Assembly: GCA_947631455.1 (NCBI GenBank)
Contig: CANRLH010000003.1
Span: forward strand, 1 to 64,000
Origin: an uncultured Clostridia bacterium
GTDB lineage: Bacteria; Bacillota; Clostridia; Oscillospirales; Ruminococcaceae
Length of the DNA: 64,000 nucleotides
Direction of reading: 5' to 3'
In this document: positions 51,168-59,590 of the stretch, one piece after another
Layout: each line of letters opens with the position of its first letter
How positions within the stretch are numbered: the first letter of the stretch is position 1
Translations under genes and position numbers: made by a program
Notes under the pieces: generated by a model
Databases searched by the model: none
What the model was told of the DNA's origin: nothing
Seen by the model: only the letters and a program-made list of their open reading frames with translations

Positions 51168-51604
51168 TAAATAAATTATTAATTGTGGATGATGACAACT
51201 ATAAAACAATGAACATTAAGAAGTTAATTGCTAATGTTAATAATAATATTGAAATTATTATGGAAAAAGCGTTAAATCCAGGGCTGAGAAGAATACGTTC
51301 AGAAGGATTTGATATTGTTATTTTAGATATGAGTTTACCGCTTTTTGATGTTTCAGAATCCTCAAACTTTAATGCGTTTGGCGGTATCTCTTTTTTGAAG
51401 GAAATGAGAAGAAGGCGGATAACTATACCTACTATTATAGTTACACAATATGAAATTTTTGGAGAGGGAAAATCACAAAAAACTTCAGAAACGATTGATA
51501 AGCAGTGTAAGGATGAATTTGAAAATTATAGAGGAATTATAATATACTCATCAGGTAACAACAAGTGGAAGGAACAGTTGGTGAAAAAGATAGGAGTAAT
51601 ATAA
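51164..51604 (+). CDS. dtcB: Stand-alone response-regulator receiver protein (DtcB-like)
   Basis: LLIVDDDNYKT, VILDMSLPLFD, TIIVTQYE; no output domain; ATGA overlap with the upstream kinase. Confidence 0.82.
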   Translation: MINKLLIVDDDNYKTMNIKKLIANVNNNIEIIMEKALNPGLRRIRSEGFDIVILDMSLPLFDVSESSNFNAFGGISFLKEMRRRRITIPTIIVTQYEIFGEGKSQKTSETIDKQCKDEFENYRGIIIYSSGNNKWKEQLVKKIGVI

Positions 51605-51605
51605 A

Positions 51606-52823
51606 ATGGTAAGTATTTTATTTGTAGATGACAATCTTGACCGTATTAGAAGTATAAAATCCACTCTTCCAGAAGACAAGGTTAAAATTGAATATGTTAC
51701 AACCAAGAATGAAGCTTTAAGTAAATTTGTTAACAAGATTTATGATCTAGCAATTATTGATATAATGCTTCCCGATAATCTTGATGCACAGAATCCAAAC
51801 CAAAAAGCTGGGATTGAATTAATACAGTCTTTTGATAGAAGGGGAACAAACCCTCCCAATTATATTATCGGAGTAACATCGGATGAGGAAACATTTTCTG
51901 AATATGAAGAGTTTTTTAATAATAGGTTATTTCCTATTATTAAATGGAGTCCTACAGATAATTTTGCTTGGAAAGATAAAATAAAAAACAACATAGAGTA
52001 TTTGTATTCAGTAAAATATAAGAATAAAAGAAATTTAAATGTTGATATAGCTATAGTTACAGCTGTAGAGGATGAATTTAATGCAGTTAAGAATTGTTAT
52101 GAAAATTGGGAAGAGTTGAACATAGTTAATGATCCAGGTACATACTTTTTAACATACTCTACAAGTAAAAGAGGTAAAAAATATTCAATAGTATTATCAC
52201 TTATTCCAGAAATTGGACTAACTTCTGCTTCGAATTTGACTACAAAAATCATTAATAAATTTTCTCCTAAAAAAGTATTTATGGTCGGTATATGTGGTGG
52301 TATAAAGGGAATCGTCAAATTGGGTGATTTAATAATAGCAAATACTACTTGGGACTATGGAAGTGGAAAAATTAAACCAGTAAACGGAAAAGATGGACAT
52401 TATTATGAATTTGAGCCATCTCCACACCAAATATCTATTAATCCAAATTTTACTAATTTAAAATTTTCAACAGATTCTATTATGGAAGAAATTATAAGAA
52501 ATTGGAATAGCCGACATGTGGACAAGCTTATGTACCCTAAAATTCATATAGGACCAATGCCATCTGGATCCTCAGTTATTTGTGATGAAGCCATATTTAA
52601 AGAAATAATTAAGCCTCAACATAGAAAATGTTTAGGACTTGATATGGAAACTTATGGCGTTTATTATGCGTGTACTAACTCATCAAATTCGCCGATAGAA
52701 TTTCTATCTATAAAGTCAGTTTCAGATTTTGCAGATGAAGAAAAAAATGATGATTATCATGAATTCTGTTGTTACTTAAGTGCGAGTTTTTTGAAAAAAT
52801 GTATTGACAACGAATTAGTGTAA
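51606..52823 (+). CDS. dtcC: Receiver domain fused to nucleoside phosphorylase (PNP) effector (DtcC-like)
   Basis: Receiver ILFVDDNLDRI/AIIDIMLPD; PNP VDIAIVTAVEDEFNAV, VFMVGICGGIKGIVKLGDLIIA, GPMPSGSSVI, LGLDMETYGVYYA, SVSDFAD. Confidence 0.88.
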   Translation: MVSILFVDDNLDRIRSIKSTLPEDKVKIEYVTTKNEALSKFVNKIYDLAIIDIMLPDNLDAQNPNQKAGIELIQSFDRRGTNPPNYIIGVTSDEETFSEYEEFFNNRLFPIIKWSPTDNFAWKDKIKNNIEYLYSVKYKNKRNLNVDIAIVTAVEDEFNAVKNCYENWEELNIVNDPGTYFLTYSTSKRGKKYSIVLSLIPEIGLTSASNLTTKIINKFSPKKVFMVGICGGIKGIVKLGDLIIANTTWDYGSGKIKPVNGKDGHYYEFEPSPHQISINPNFTNLKFSTDSIMEEIIRNWNSRHVDKLMYPKIHIGPMPSGSSVICDEAIFKEIIKPQHRKCLGLDMETYGVYYACTNSSNSPIEFLSIKSVSDFADEEKNDDYHEFCCYLSASFLKKCIDNELV

Positions 52824-53228
52824 AATATATTAATTAAATAATGGGTTATTTATCAAATTGATGATGCTTTGCTTATTTAAAATATAAAAATTTGATTTAT
52901 TAGATCTGTTCAGTTAAATTCAGAACGTACAGCATTATAAGATGAGTGTAGTGATTAGCTAAAGGAAAACGGCTTACACAGTTTGGTACTCTAGCAGGAG
53001 CATAAGACATGATAAATTTTTATAATCGGTTATATAACTAAGGAAGAGAAGGGAACAGCATCAATAAATCATAAAAGGAAATATTTATGTTATAAAATTC
53101 TCGCAAGCTTCTTGACAATTTAATTTGCTAATATCATTACAAATTTCGACAGTCGTTTTAATGCTGCGTACTGAGGGTTCAAATTTTTCTGCATCTGCCA
53201 TGTCGCCGCTGACATTGTATTATTCGCG

Positions 53229-53252
53229 ATGACTTTTCTTTTGAAAAGTCAT
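53229..53252. repeat. Perfect hairpin inside a locally GC-richer segment
   Basis: atgacttttc-tttt-gaaaagtcat; 10-bp stem. Confidence 0.7.
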
Positions 53253-53735
53253 ATGCTCACTCACGCTGTCGTTCTTCATCTCCGAAAAAAGTCAAGCTTG
53301 CGATACGGTTACGCCATTGTAAACGAGGGCGTAACGCTTCCGCTTGTTTCCAACTTTTTGCGGTTTTGGATCACGGGGTGCGCATGCATACGGTTTTATG
53401 CGCTTTTTCACTGTCGTTTTGGGGTCGGCTGCCACGTTCTGAAAATCCGCTTTAGCGCCAAGAAAAGGGTATTTTTTGTCCGTTGTAACTATTTGTAATG
53501 GTTACAACTGGTATATGATCAAAAAAAGCTTCAATTTTTAGGAAAAATTTAAGATATAATCATGTTAAAGTTGTAGGAAATTAAAAACAAGATCGAGACA
53601 CACTGAAAGATACTACCTATAAATCTATGACAAATGATGAATGGACGTAGTTGATTTTGAATCGTCCTCCTAACTTCATGATAATCGTTATTCTGCGCCT
53701 TTATTAACAATTCCAATATTACACATTTTATTGCT

Positions 53736-54902
53736 CTATTCAATAGCACTTTTTATTTTTTTAGCTTTTTCTGTAAGCGACTTCATATTTTTTAAAAGAA
53801 ATTTGTAAAAGGCTTTGACATCAATATCATTCAAAATATAATAAACTTGACTATTTTTTAATGCAATTTCAAATAAAAGCTCCTTTTCGTCAGCAGTCCA
53901 CTTTTTATATTTTTGCAATCCACTAATAATTGTATGTGTTGCAGCAAAATTTCCGCTACTATCCAATGCATTGATTAAATCTTTTTTGTTCTTTTCTTCT
54001 TCGCTGCTTTGCTTGTCTGTTTCTATACGTTCTATTTGACACTCGTTTTGAATTTTAATTAGAACCTCATTTGCAGCTGTTCTGTCAATTATGGATTTAA
54101 CAAGAGAATCCAATTCCGTACCATCGGAGTAATCTGCCGGAGCATAGTATTTAATTCTGTTATCACGCATCATTTTATGTACTTTAGTTTTGTCCTTAGT
54201 TACTGTGTTGTAAACACCTATTGAATGTCCCCCATAGGAATTTACCAACTTCATGCATGGTATATCTGTATCACTGTCTCCTATATACACTATATTGCGA
54301 AAAGGAACGCGAATTTCCTCCGGTTTAAATGACTCATTAACTCCTGGATCGTTCACATCCAAAACACCCTTTTCTATTCTGAATAAGAATTGAGTCTTAT
54401 TTGTATAGTTAACAACTTGTGCCGGCCACTTTGCTACGCCGCGATCATTATAATAAAATGAACTGGCATATATTTTTTCAAATGCTCCGTTTTTAGCAAC
54501 TGATGTTCCTTCAATCATTTCTTTGAGTCCCGATGAAATTATATAGTGTTCAACAACAACTCCTTTTTCTGTACCGTAATTACGAATTCGTTCAAACCAA
54601 TCTTCTACACCAGGAAATAGTTGCACTTTAGATCCGTAGTCTTCTAATGTTTCTTTGTTTAAAATCAGATTGCCCTCTGCCTCTTGAATCATCTTATACA
54701 TATATGCTAAGTTTTGATCCATGTCATTATTCTCGGCAAGATCGTTGGATTCTGTCCAAAAATCACCTACATCATATCCGACAAATTGAATATAACCTTG
54801 TGCTTGCATATCGTCGGGCGACAATGTTTTATCAAAATCATAACAAATAGCTAATACGGGCTTATCACCTTTTGTTTTCCTTTCAAATACATTTTTACTC
54901 AT
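53736..54902 (-). CDS. HAD-superfamily hydrolase with C-terminal extension
   Basis: ICYDFDKTLSPDDM (motif I), IISSGLKEM (motif II), VYIGDSDTDIPCM (motif IV); about 110-aa C-terminal helical extension. Confidence 0.82.
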   Translation of the reverse strand: MSKNVFERKTKGDKPVLAICYDFDKTLSPDDMQAQGYIQFVGYDVGDFWTESNDLAENNDMDQNLAYMYKMIQEAEGNLILNKETLEDYGSKVQLFPGVEDWFERIRNYGTEKGVVVEHYIISSGLKEMIEGTSVAKNGAFEKIYASSFYYNDRGVAKWPAQVVNYTNKTQFLFRIEKGVLDVNDPGVNESFKPEEIRVPFRNIVYIGDSDTDIPCMKLVNSYGGHSIGVYNTVTKDKTKVHKMMRDNRIKYYAPADYSDGTELDSLVKSIIDRTAANEVLIKIQNECQIERIETDKQSSEEEKNKKDLINALDSSGNFAATHTIISGLQKYKKWTADEKELLFEIALKNSQVYYILNDIDVKAFYKFLLKNMKSLTEKAKKIKSAIE

Positions 54903-55184
54903 TTTTTCACCTCATCCAAGATATCTTACATTAAGCATTTTATGATTCTAATTTTGCTCCATATATCCGTGTAAGAAATATAATAAAATTATTACTGAGA
55001 GATAAAATCGATTATCCCTCATATACTTTCAATATAGAGTAAAATATTCTTTTATCACAATAGAATGTACTATAAAACTTAATTTATATGTAAAATGTAA
55101 AAAAAAGTAATATTATAGCAAAAAAAGTAATTAGGCAATGCCAATCTGATACAATAAACAAATTAATAAATTGATGTAAAGCTT

Positions 55185-55298
55185 AAGGACGGAATAAAGA
55201 AAACTATACGGTGGTATCTAAACAACCGCGATTGGTGGGAGTATATCATCTCGGGCGAGTATGTGAGATATTATGAGAAAATGTATAAAAACAGATAA
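55185..55298 (+). pseudogene. rfbB: 3'-terminal fragment of a second rfbB copy
   Basis: Reads KDGIKKTIRWYLNNRDWWEYIISGEYVRYYEKMYKNR*, near-identical to the intact rfbB C-terminus EDGIKKTIRWYLDNRDWWEDIISGEYVSYYRKLYGDM*. Confidence 0.93.
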
Positions 55299-55311
55299 TC
55301 ACAATCAAAAT

Positions 55312-55345
55312 CAGCCTTTGAAGTCATAACTGACCTCAAAGGCTG
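55312..55345. terminator. Hairpin terminator (copy 2 of a duplicated sequence)
   Basis: cagcctttgaagtcataactgacctcaaaggctg; matches 45677-45710. Confidence 0.75.
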
Positions 55346-55366
55346 ATTTATTACATATCCGCTTAC

Positions 55367-55615
55367 TTAGTCTTTTATCGCCTCTTTAAGAGCCTTGGCA
55401 AGCTGATCCGGACAGGATGTTCCACGCCCGTTACAGTTAATACCCTCTAACAGCTTTATGACCTCGCTTACCTTTCGGCCCTTCGTAAGTGATGCCACTC
55501 CCTGAGTGTTTCCGTTGCAGCCTCCGGTAAACTTTACCTCTTTGATGGTATCACCGTCTATCTCAACGGTTATTTGTCTGGAACATACGCCTTTTGGTGT
55601 GTAATTTATTGTCAT
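55367..55615 (-). CDS. TSCPD domain-containing protein
   Basis: 82 aa ending GRGTSCPDQLAKAL; GGCNGNTQGVASL. Confidence 0.9.
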   Translation of the reverse strand: MTINYTPKGVCSRQITVEIDGDTIKEVKFTGGCNGNTQGVASLTKGRKVSEVIKLLEGINCNGRGTSCPDQLAKALKEAIKD

Positions 55616-55617
55616 AA

Positions 55618-56799
55618 TTAAACCTCCTTGATTCTTGCAACGCCGCTTTTGATAGCAGCCTCCGCCACAGCTTTTGAAACCGCCTTTGGGATCTTTCTGT
55701 CAAATGAGTCAGGAAGAATGTAGTCCGCACAAAGCTCGTCGTCTGTGACGCAAGAAGCGATCGCGAACGAAGCCGCAAGCTTCATTTCCTCGTTTATATC
55801 CTTTGCTCTTACAGCCAGAGCGCCCTTAAAAATTCCCGGAAAGGCAACGACGTTGTTTATCTGATTCGGAAAATCGCTTCTTCCCGTGCCAACGATAAAA
55901 GCGCCAGCCTGTTTAGCTTTATCGGGCATGATCTCCGGAGTAGGATTTGCCATAGCAAAAACAATAGGCTTGTCGTTCATGCTTTTAATCATATCGGCAT
56001 TTACTAGACCGGGTTTTGAAACACCCACAAAAGCGTCTGCGCCTTTTAGAGCGTCTGCAAGCGAGCCTTTTATGTGATTTTTGTTTGTGATCTTTGATAT
56101 CTCTTTGTGCGCGTCGCTTAGATTTTCATCGCCCTCGCAGATTATCCCGTTAATGTCTACCATAATAACATTTTCGACCCCGAGAGATATCAGAAATTTT
56201 CCTATTGCCGTTCCGGCGGCGCCCGCTCCGTTTATTACAAGAGTTAAATCGCCAAGTTTTTTATCTGCTACTTTACAAGCGTTAATAAGAGCTGCGCCTA
56301 CGACTATTGCTGTACCGTGCTGATCGTCGTGAAATACGGGAATATCAAGCCGCTCCTTCAGTTTTTTTTCAATTTCAAAGCATCTTGGCGCGGCAATGTC
56401 CTCAAGATTTATTCCGCCGAAGCTGTCAGAGATAAGCTCAATGGTTCTGACTATCTCATCGGTGTCTTTGGATTTTATACAAAGCGGAAAAGCGTCAACG
56501 TCGGCAAATTCTTTAAAAAGAGCGCACTTGCCCTCCATAACAGGCATGCCCGCAAGACCGCCGATGTCACCAAGCCCCAGAACTGCCGTTCCGTCAGTAA
56601 TTACCGCTACAAGATTAGCGCGCCGTGTAAGCTCATATGAAAGCTTAGGATCTTCCTTTATTTTTAAGCAAGGCTCGGCTACTCCCGGTGTATAGGCAAC
56701 GCTCAAAGATTCTCTGTCGTTAATTTTTGCCCTTGAAACTACTTCGATTTTTCCGTTTATCCGCTTGTGAAATTCAAGCGCTTTTTGCATTATGTCCAT
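55618..56799 (-). CDS. NAD(P)-dependent malic enzyme
   Basis: SVAYTPGVAEPCLKI, ITDGTAVLGLGDIGGLAGMPVMEGKCALFKEF, FHDDQHGTAIV. Confidence 0.95.
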   Translation of the reverse strand: MDIMQKALEFHKRINGKIEVVSRAKINDRESLSVAYTPGVAEPCLKIKEDPKLSYELTRRANLVAVITDGTAVLGLGDIGGLAGMPVMEGKCALFKEFADVDAFPLCIKSKDTDEIVRTIELISDSFGGINLEDIAAPRCFEIEKKLKERLDIPVFHDDQHGTAIVVGAALINACKVADKKLGDLTLVINGAGAAGTAIGKFLISLGVENVIMVDINGIICEGDENLSDAHKEISKITNKNHIKGSLADALKGADAFVGVSKPGLVNADMIKSMNDKPIVFAMANPTPEIMPDKAKQAGAFIVGTGRSDFPNQINNVVAFPGIFKGALAVRAKDINEEMKLAASFAIASCVTDDELCADYILPDSFDRKIPKAVSKAVAEAAIKSGVARIKEV

Positions 56800-56809
56800 A
56801 TTTAAACCT

Positions 56810-57658
56810 CTATTTCGCAGAGTTTTTACTGATAAGTTCCAGAATTCTGTTTATGTTTTCCTCGTTTGTTGTTTTACTTCCTATGTATGTGGGCTGCATG
56901 TTGTAAAGGCCGTGAAAGTCAGAGCCGCCCGTTACTATAAGATCGTATCTTTTTGCGATGTCAATAAGCCGTTGTTCCTGGTTTTTATTTGCTGAAAAAT
57001 GATAGACCTCAATTCCGTCAAGCTTTCCCTGCTCGGCAAGCTCTTCACAAAGCTCTGTGTTGTCGTAAAGACAGGGATGAGCCATAACTGCGATCCCACG
57101 TGAAGAGTGTATAAGGTCGAGAACAAAGTTTACGCTGGGATAACGTCTTATAACAGAGCAGATGCCTTTTTTTCTGTCGAACAGCCTGTCGTTCACCTCG
57201 CCGTAAAATTCGGTCGCGTAGCCGTAATTTATCAGAGCTCGCATAATGTGCTGTTTAAAGATGCTCTTGCAGCTTTTGGTGTATTTTAAAACAGCCTCTG
57301 TTGTTATCGGGTAGATCGCTTTTACCTTTTCGATCATATCGTTAGCACAAAGCTTTCTTATCTCGCACGATTTCAAACAAAGCCCCTCGAGTCTGTCAGG
57401 CTTTTGCGGTGCATAGCAGAGAATGTGAACCTTGCAGTTTCTCTCCTCGTCCCAAGCTGAAAGCTCGACGCCTGGAATGATTTTTACACCGTATCGCTCG
57501 CCGAGGATGTGTGCGCGGTTTGATGACGACAGGGTGTCGTGATCGGTTAATGAAAGGTAATCAAGACTCATTCGTTTTGCCTGAATAATAACCTCCTCGA
57601 TTCCGAGGGAACCGTCTGAGAGGGTAGTGTGGCAATGTAAATCTCCAGTTACACTCAT
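56810..57658 (-). CDS. PHP-domain phosphoesterase
   Basis: GDLHCHTTLSDG, LSLTDHDTL, IAVMAHPCLY, GGSDFHG. Confidence 0.92.
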   Translation of the reverse strand: MSVTGDLHCHTTLSDGSLGIEEVIIQAKRMSLDYLSLTDHDTLSSSNRAHILGERYGVKIIPGVELSAWDEERNCKVHILCYAPQKPDRLEGLCLKSCEIRKLCANDMIEKVKAIYPITTEAVLKYTKSCKSIFKQHIMRALINYGYATEFYGEVNDRLFDRKKGICSVIRRYPSVNFVLDLIHSSRGIAVMAHPCLYDNTELCEELAEQGKLDGIEVYHFSANKNQEQRLIDIAKRYDLIVTGGSDFHGLYNMQPTYIGSKTTNEENINRILELISKNSAK

Positions 57659-57755
57659 AATAAACTCCTGCGTTACACTAAAAATTGTATACAGATGCTT
57701 AACCGCACTCTATATGGTGATAATTATATCACAAATACGAAATAAAATCAACTGT

Positions 57756-58709
57756 TTATTTTGAGAACAATTTTTCCACAAACCAAGGCATTTTTGACAA
57801 AAACTCTTTGCCGTTAAGATATCCGAGTATTCCGCAGTCTTTGGAAAAATCAAATTTTATGCGGTGTGCGCACAAGGCCTGAGTTTTAACGTGATACCTT
57901 TTGTTTTCATCATTTCTTCCGTATTTTCCGTCTCCGAGAAGCGGATGTCCGATCGAAGCCATATGCGCTCTTATCTGGTGTGTCCGCCCCGTAATGAGAT
58001 CTATTTCTACAAGAGACAGTTCGTCCGTTTCCCTGATGACCCTGTATCCTGTAACGATACTTTTAGCATTTTTATTAGGTGAAGACATAATTTTTACAGT
58101 ATTGCTTTTTTCGTCTTTTAAGAGGAATGCAGATATTTTATCTGATTTTTTTTTGAATTTTCCAAGACACACGCAAAGATATTCTTTCTTTACTTCACGT
58201 TTTTTGATCTTTTCGTTTAATATCCTCAGGCTTTCCGCATTTTTAGCGCATATGACAAGGCCCTGAGTGTTCCGGTCTATTCTGTTACAAAGCGCGGGAG
58301 CAAAGCTGTTTTCTCCGTCAGGGTCATATTCACGCTTTTCAAAAAGGTATTTTTTTATGCGGTTTATAAGTGTATCGGCAGAGCAGTCGTTGTCCTCGTG
58401 AACCACCAGCCCCACTTTTTTGTCAGCGATCAAAATGTTCTCGTCCTCATAAACGATGTCTAAAGACGAAGATGCGCTGAGAAAGTCCGATGCTTTATTT
58501 TCGTCAAAGAACTCATCGTTTATGTAAAGGGATAAAACGTCACCTTCACAAAGCTTAGTTTTAATGTCGCATTTTTTACCGTTTAGTTTGATCCGCTTAA
58601 GCCGGATATACTTATACATAAGCGAAACGGGAAGTCTTTTGACCGCTTTTGTAAGAAATTTGTCCACCCTTTGACCGGCGTCATTGTTATTTATGATAAA
58701 CTCTCTCAT
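57756..58709 (-). CDS. RluA-family pseudouridine synthase
   Basis: CNRIDRNTQGLVICAKNAE, LITGRTHQIRAHMASIGHPLLGDGKYG; S4-like N-terminus. ATG 58709 preferred over 58766. Confidence 0.92.
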   Translation of the reverse strand: MREFIINNNDAGQRVDKFLTKAVKRLPVSLMYKYIRLKRIKLNGKKCDIKTKLCEGDVLSLYINDEFFDENKASDFLSASSSLDIVYEDENILIADKKVGLVVHEDNDCSADTLINRIKKYLFEKREYDPDGENSFAPALCNRIDRNTQGLVICAKNAESLRILNEKIKKREVKKEYLCVCLGKFKKKSDKISAFLLKDEKSNTVKIMSSPNKNAKSIVTGYRVIRETDELSLVEIDLITGRTHQIRAHMASIGHPLLGDGKYGRNDENKRYHVKTQALCAHRIKFDFSKDCGILGYLNGKEFLSKMPWFVEKLFSK

Positions 58710-58830
58710 TAAATACACCTCAGTATTGCTTTTTAACAGTATAACACATTTTTTACAAAATTGCACTTTACTTTAGAGATTTTATGTAGTATGATTTTAT
58801 GTAGTACAAAAAAGTTTATCCGGAGGTAAT

Positions 58831-59535
58831 ATGGAAAGTGAGATCAAGTCGCCGTCAGAAATTCATAAGGGACACCGACAACGGCTGAAGGAACGATTTC
58901 TGCAAAAGGGGATAGAAGCGCTTGAGCCGCACGAGGTTCTTGAACTTTTACTGTTTTACACAATACCGCAGAGGAATACTAATGACATAGCTCACGATCT
59001 TATAAATAGGTTTGGAAGTCTCACGGCGGTTCTTGATGCGCCGGTAAAATCTCTTTGTGAGGTCAAAAACATCAGCGAAAATGCAGCGGTATTGTTAAAG
59101 CTTATACCGCAGATGCTTAGATACTATCAGGTTACGCCTGATGACAAGCTGTCAATGGACAACTATGATTTTGTATTAAAATATTTCAGTTCTCTTTATA
59201 TTGGAGTTAAAAATGAGGAATTTAGGGTATGCTGTCTTGACAATAATCTTCAGGTAATTTCTTGTAACACGCTTTCAGTAGGCAGCTCGTGCGAAGTTTC
59301 GGTAAATGTCAGAATGGTTGCTAAGGCGGCATTTGATGCGAATTCAAATTTTGTAATATTATCTCACAATCACCCGGATACATACCCTAAGCCGTCGAAA
59401 GAGGACGTAAAGCTGACTACTGAGATAATTACGGGCTTAAGGCCAATAGGCATACAGGTTCTTGACCACATAATTGTGGGAAAGGGCGAGGTGCTTTCAA
59501 TGCGCAAGTGCGGAGCAATAAGCGTGCTTGCATAG
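58831..59535 (+). CDS. radC: RadC-family JAB/MPN domain protein
   Basis: GHRQRLKERFLQKG, LLFYTIPQRNTNDIAHDLINRFGSL, FVILSHNHPDTYPKPSKEDVKLT (JAMM). Confidence 0.93.
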   Translation: MESEIKSPSEIHKGHRQRLKERFLQKGIEALEPHEVLELLLFYTIPQRNTNDIAHDLINRFGSLTAVLDAPVKSLCEVKNISENAAVLLKLIPQMLRYYQVTPDDKLSMDNYDFVLKYFSSLYIGVKNEEFRVCCLDNNLQVISCNTLSVGSSCEVSVNVRMVAKAAFDANSNFVILSHNHPDTYPKPSKEDVKLTTEIITGLRPIGIQVLDHIIVGKGEVLSMRKCGAISVLA

Positions 59536-59590
59536 AGAGTTATTTATGTCATCGAGACTGACAATATATTTTGAGAAAGAAGGTAATTTT

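Noticed and set aside
53229-53498. 89-aa plus-strand ORF
   Set aside because: Starts inside a perfect hairpin with no RBS; composition and translation do not look like a protein.
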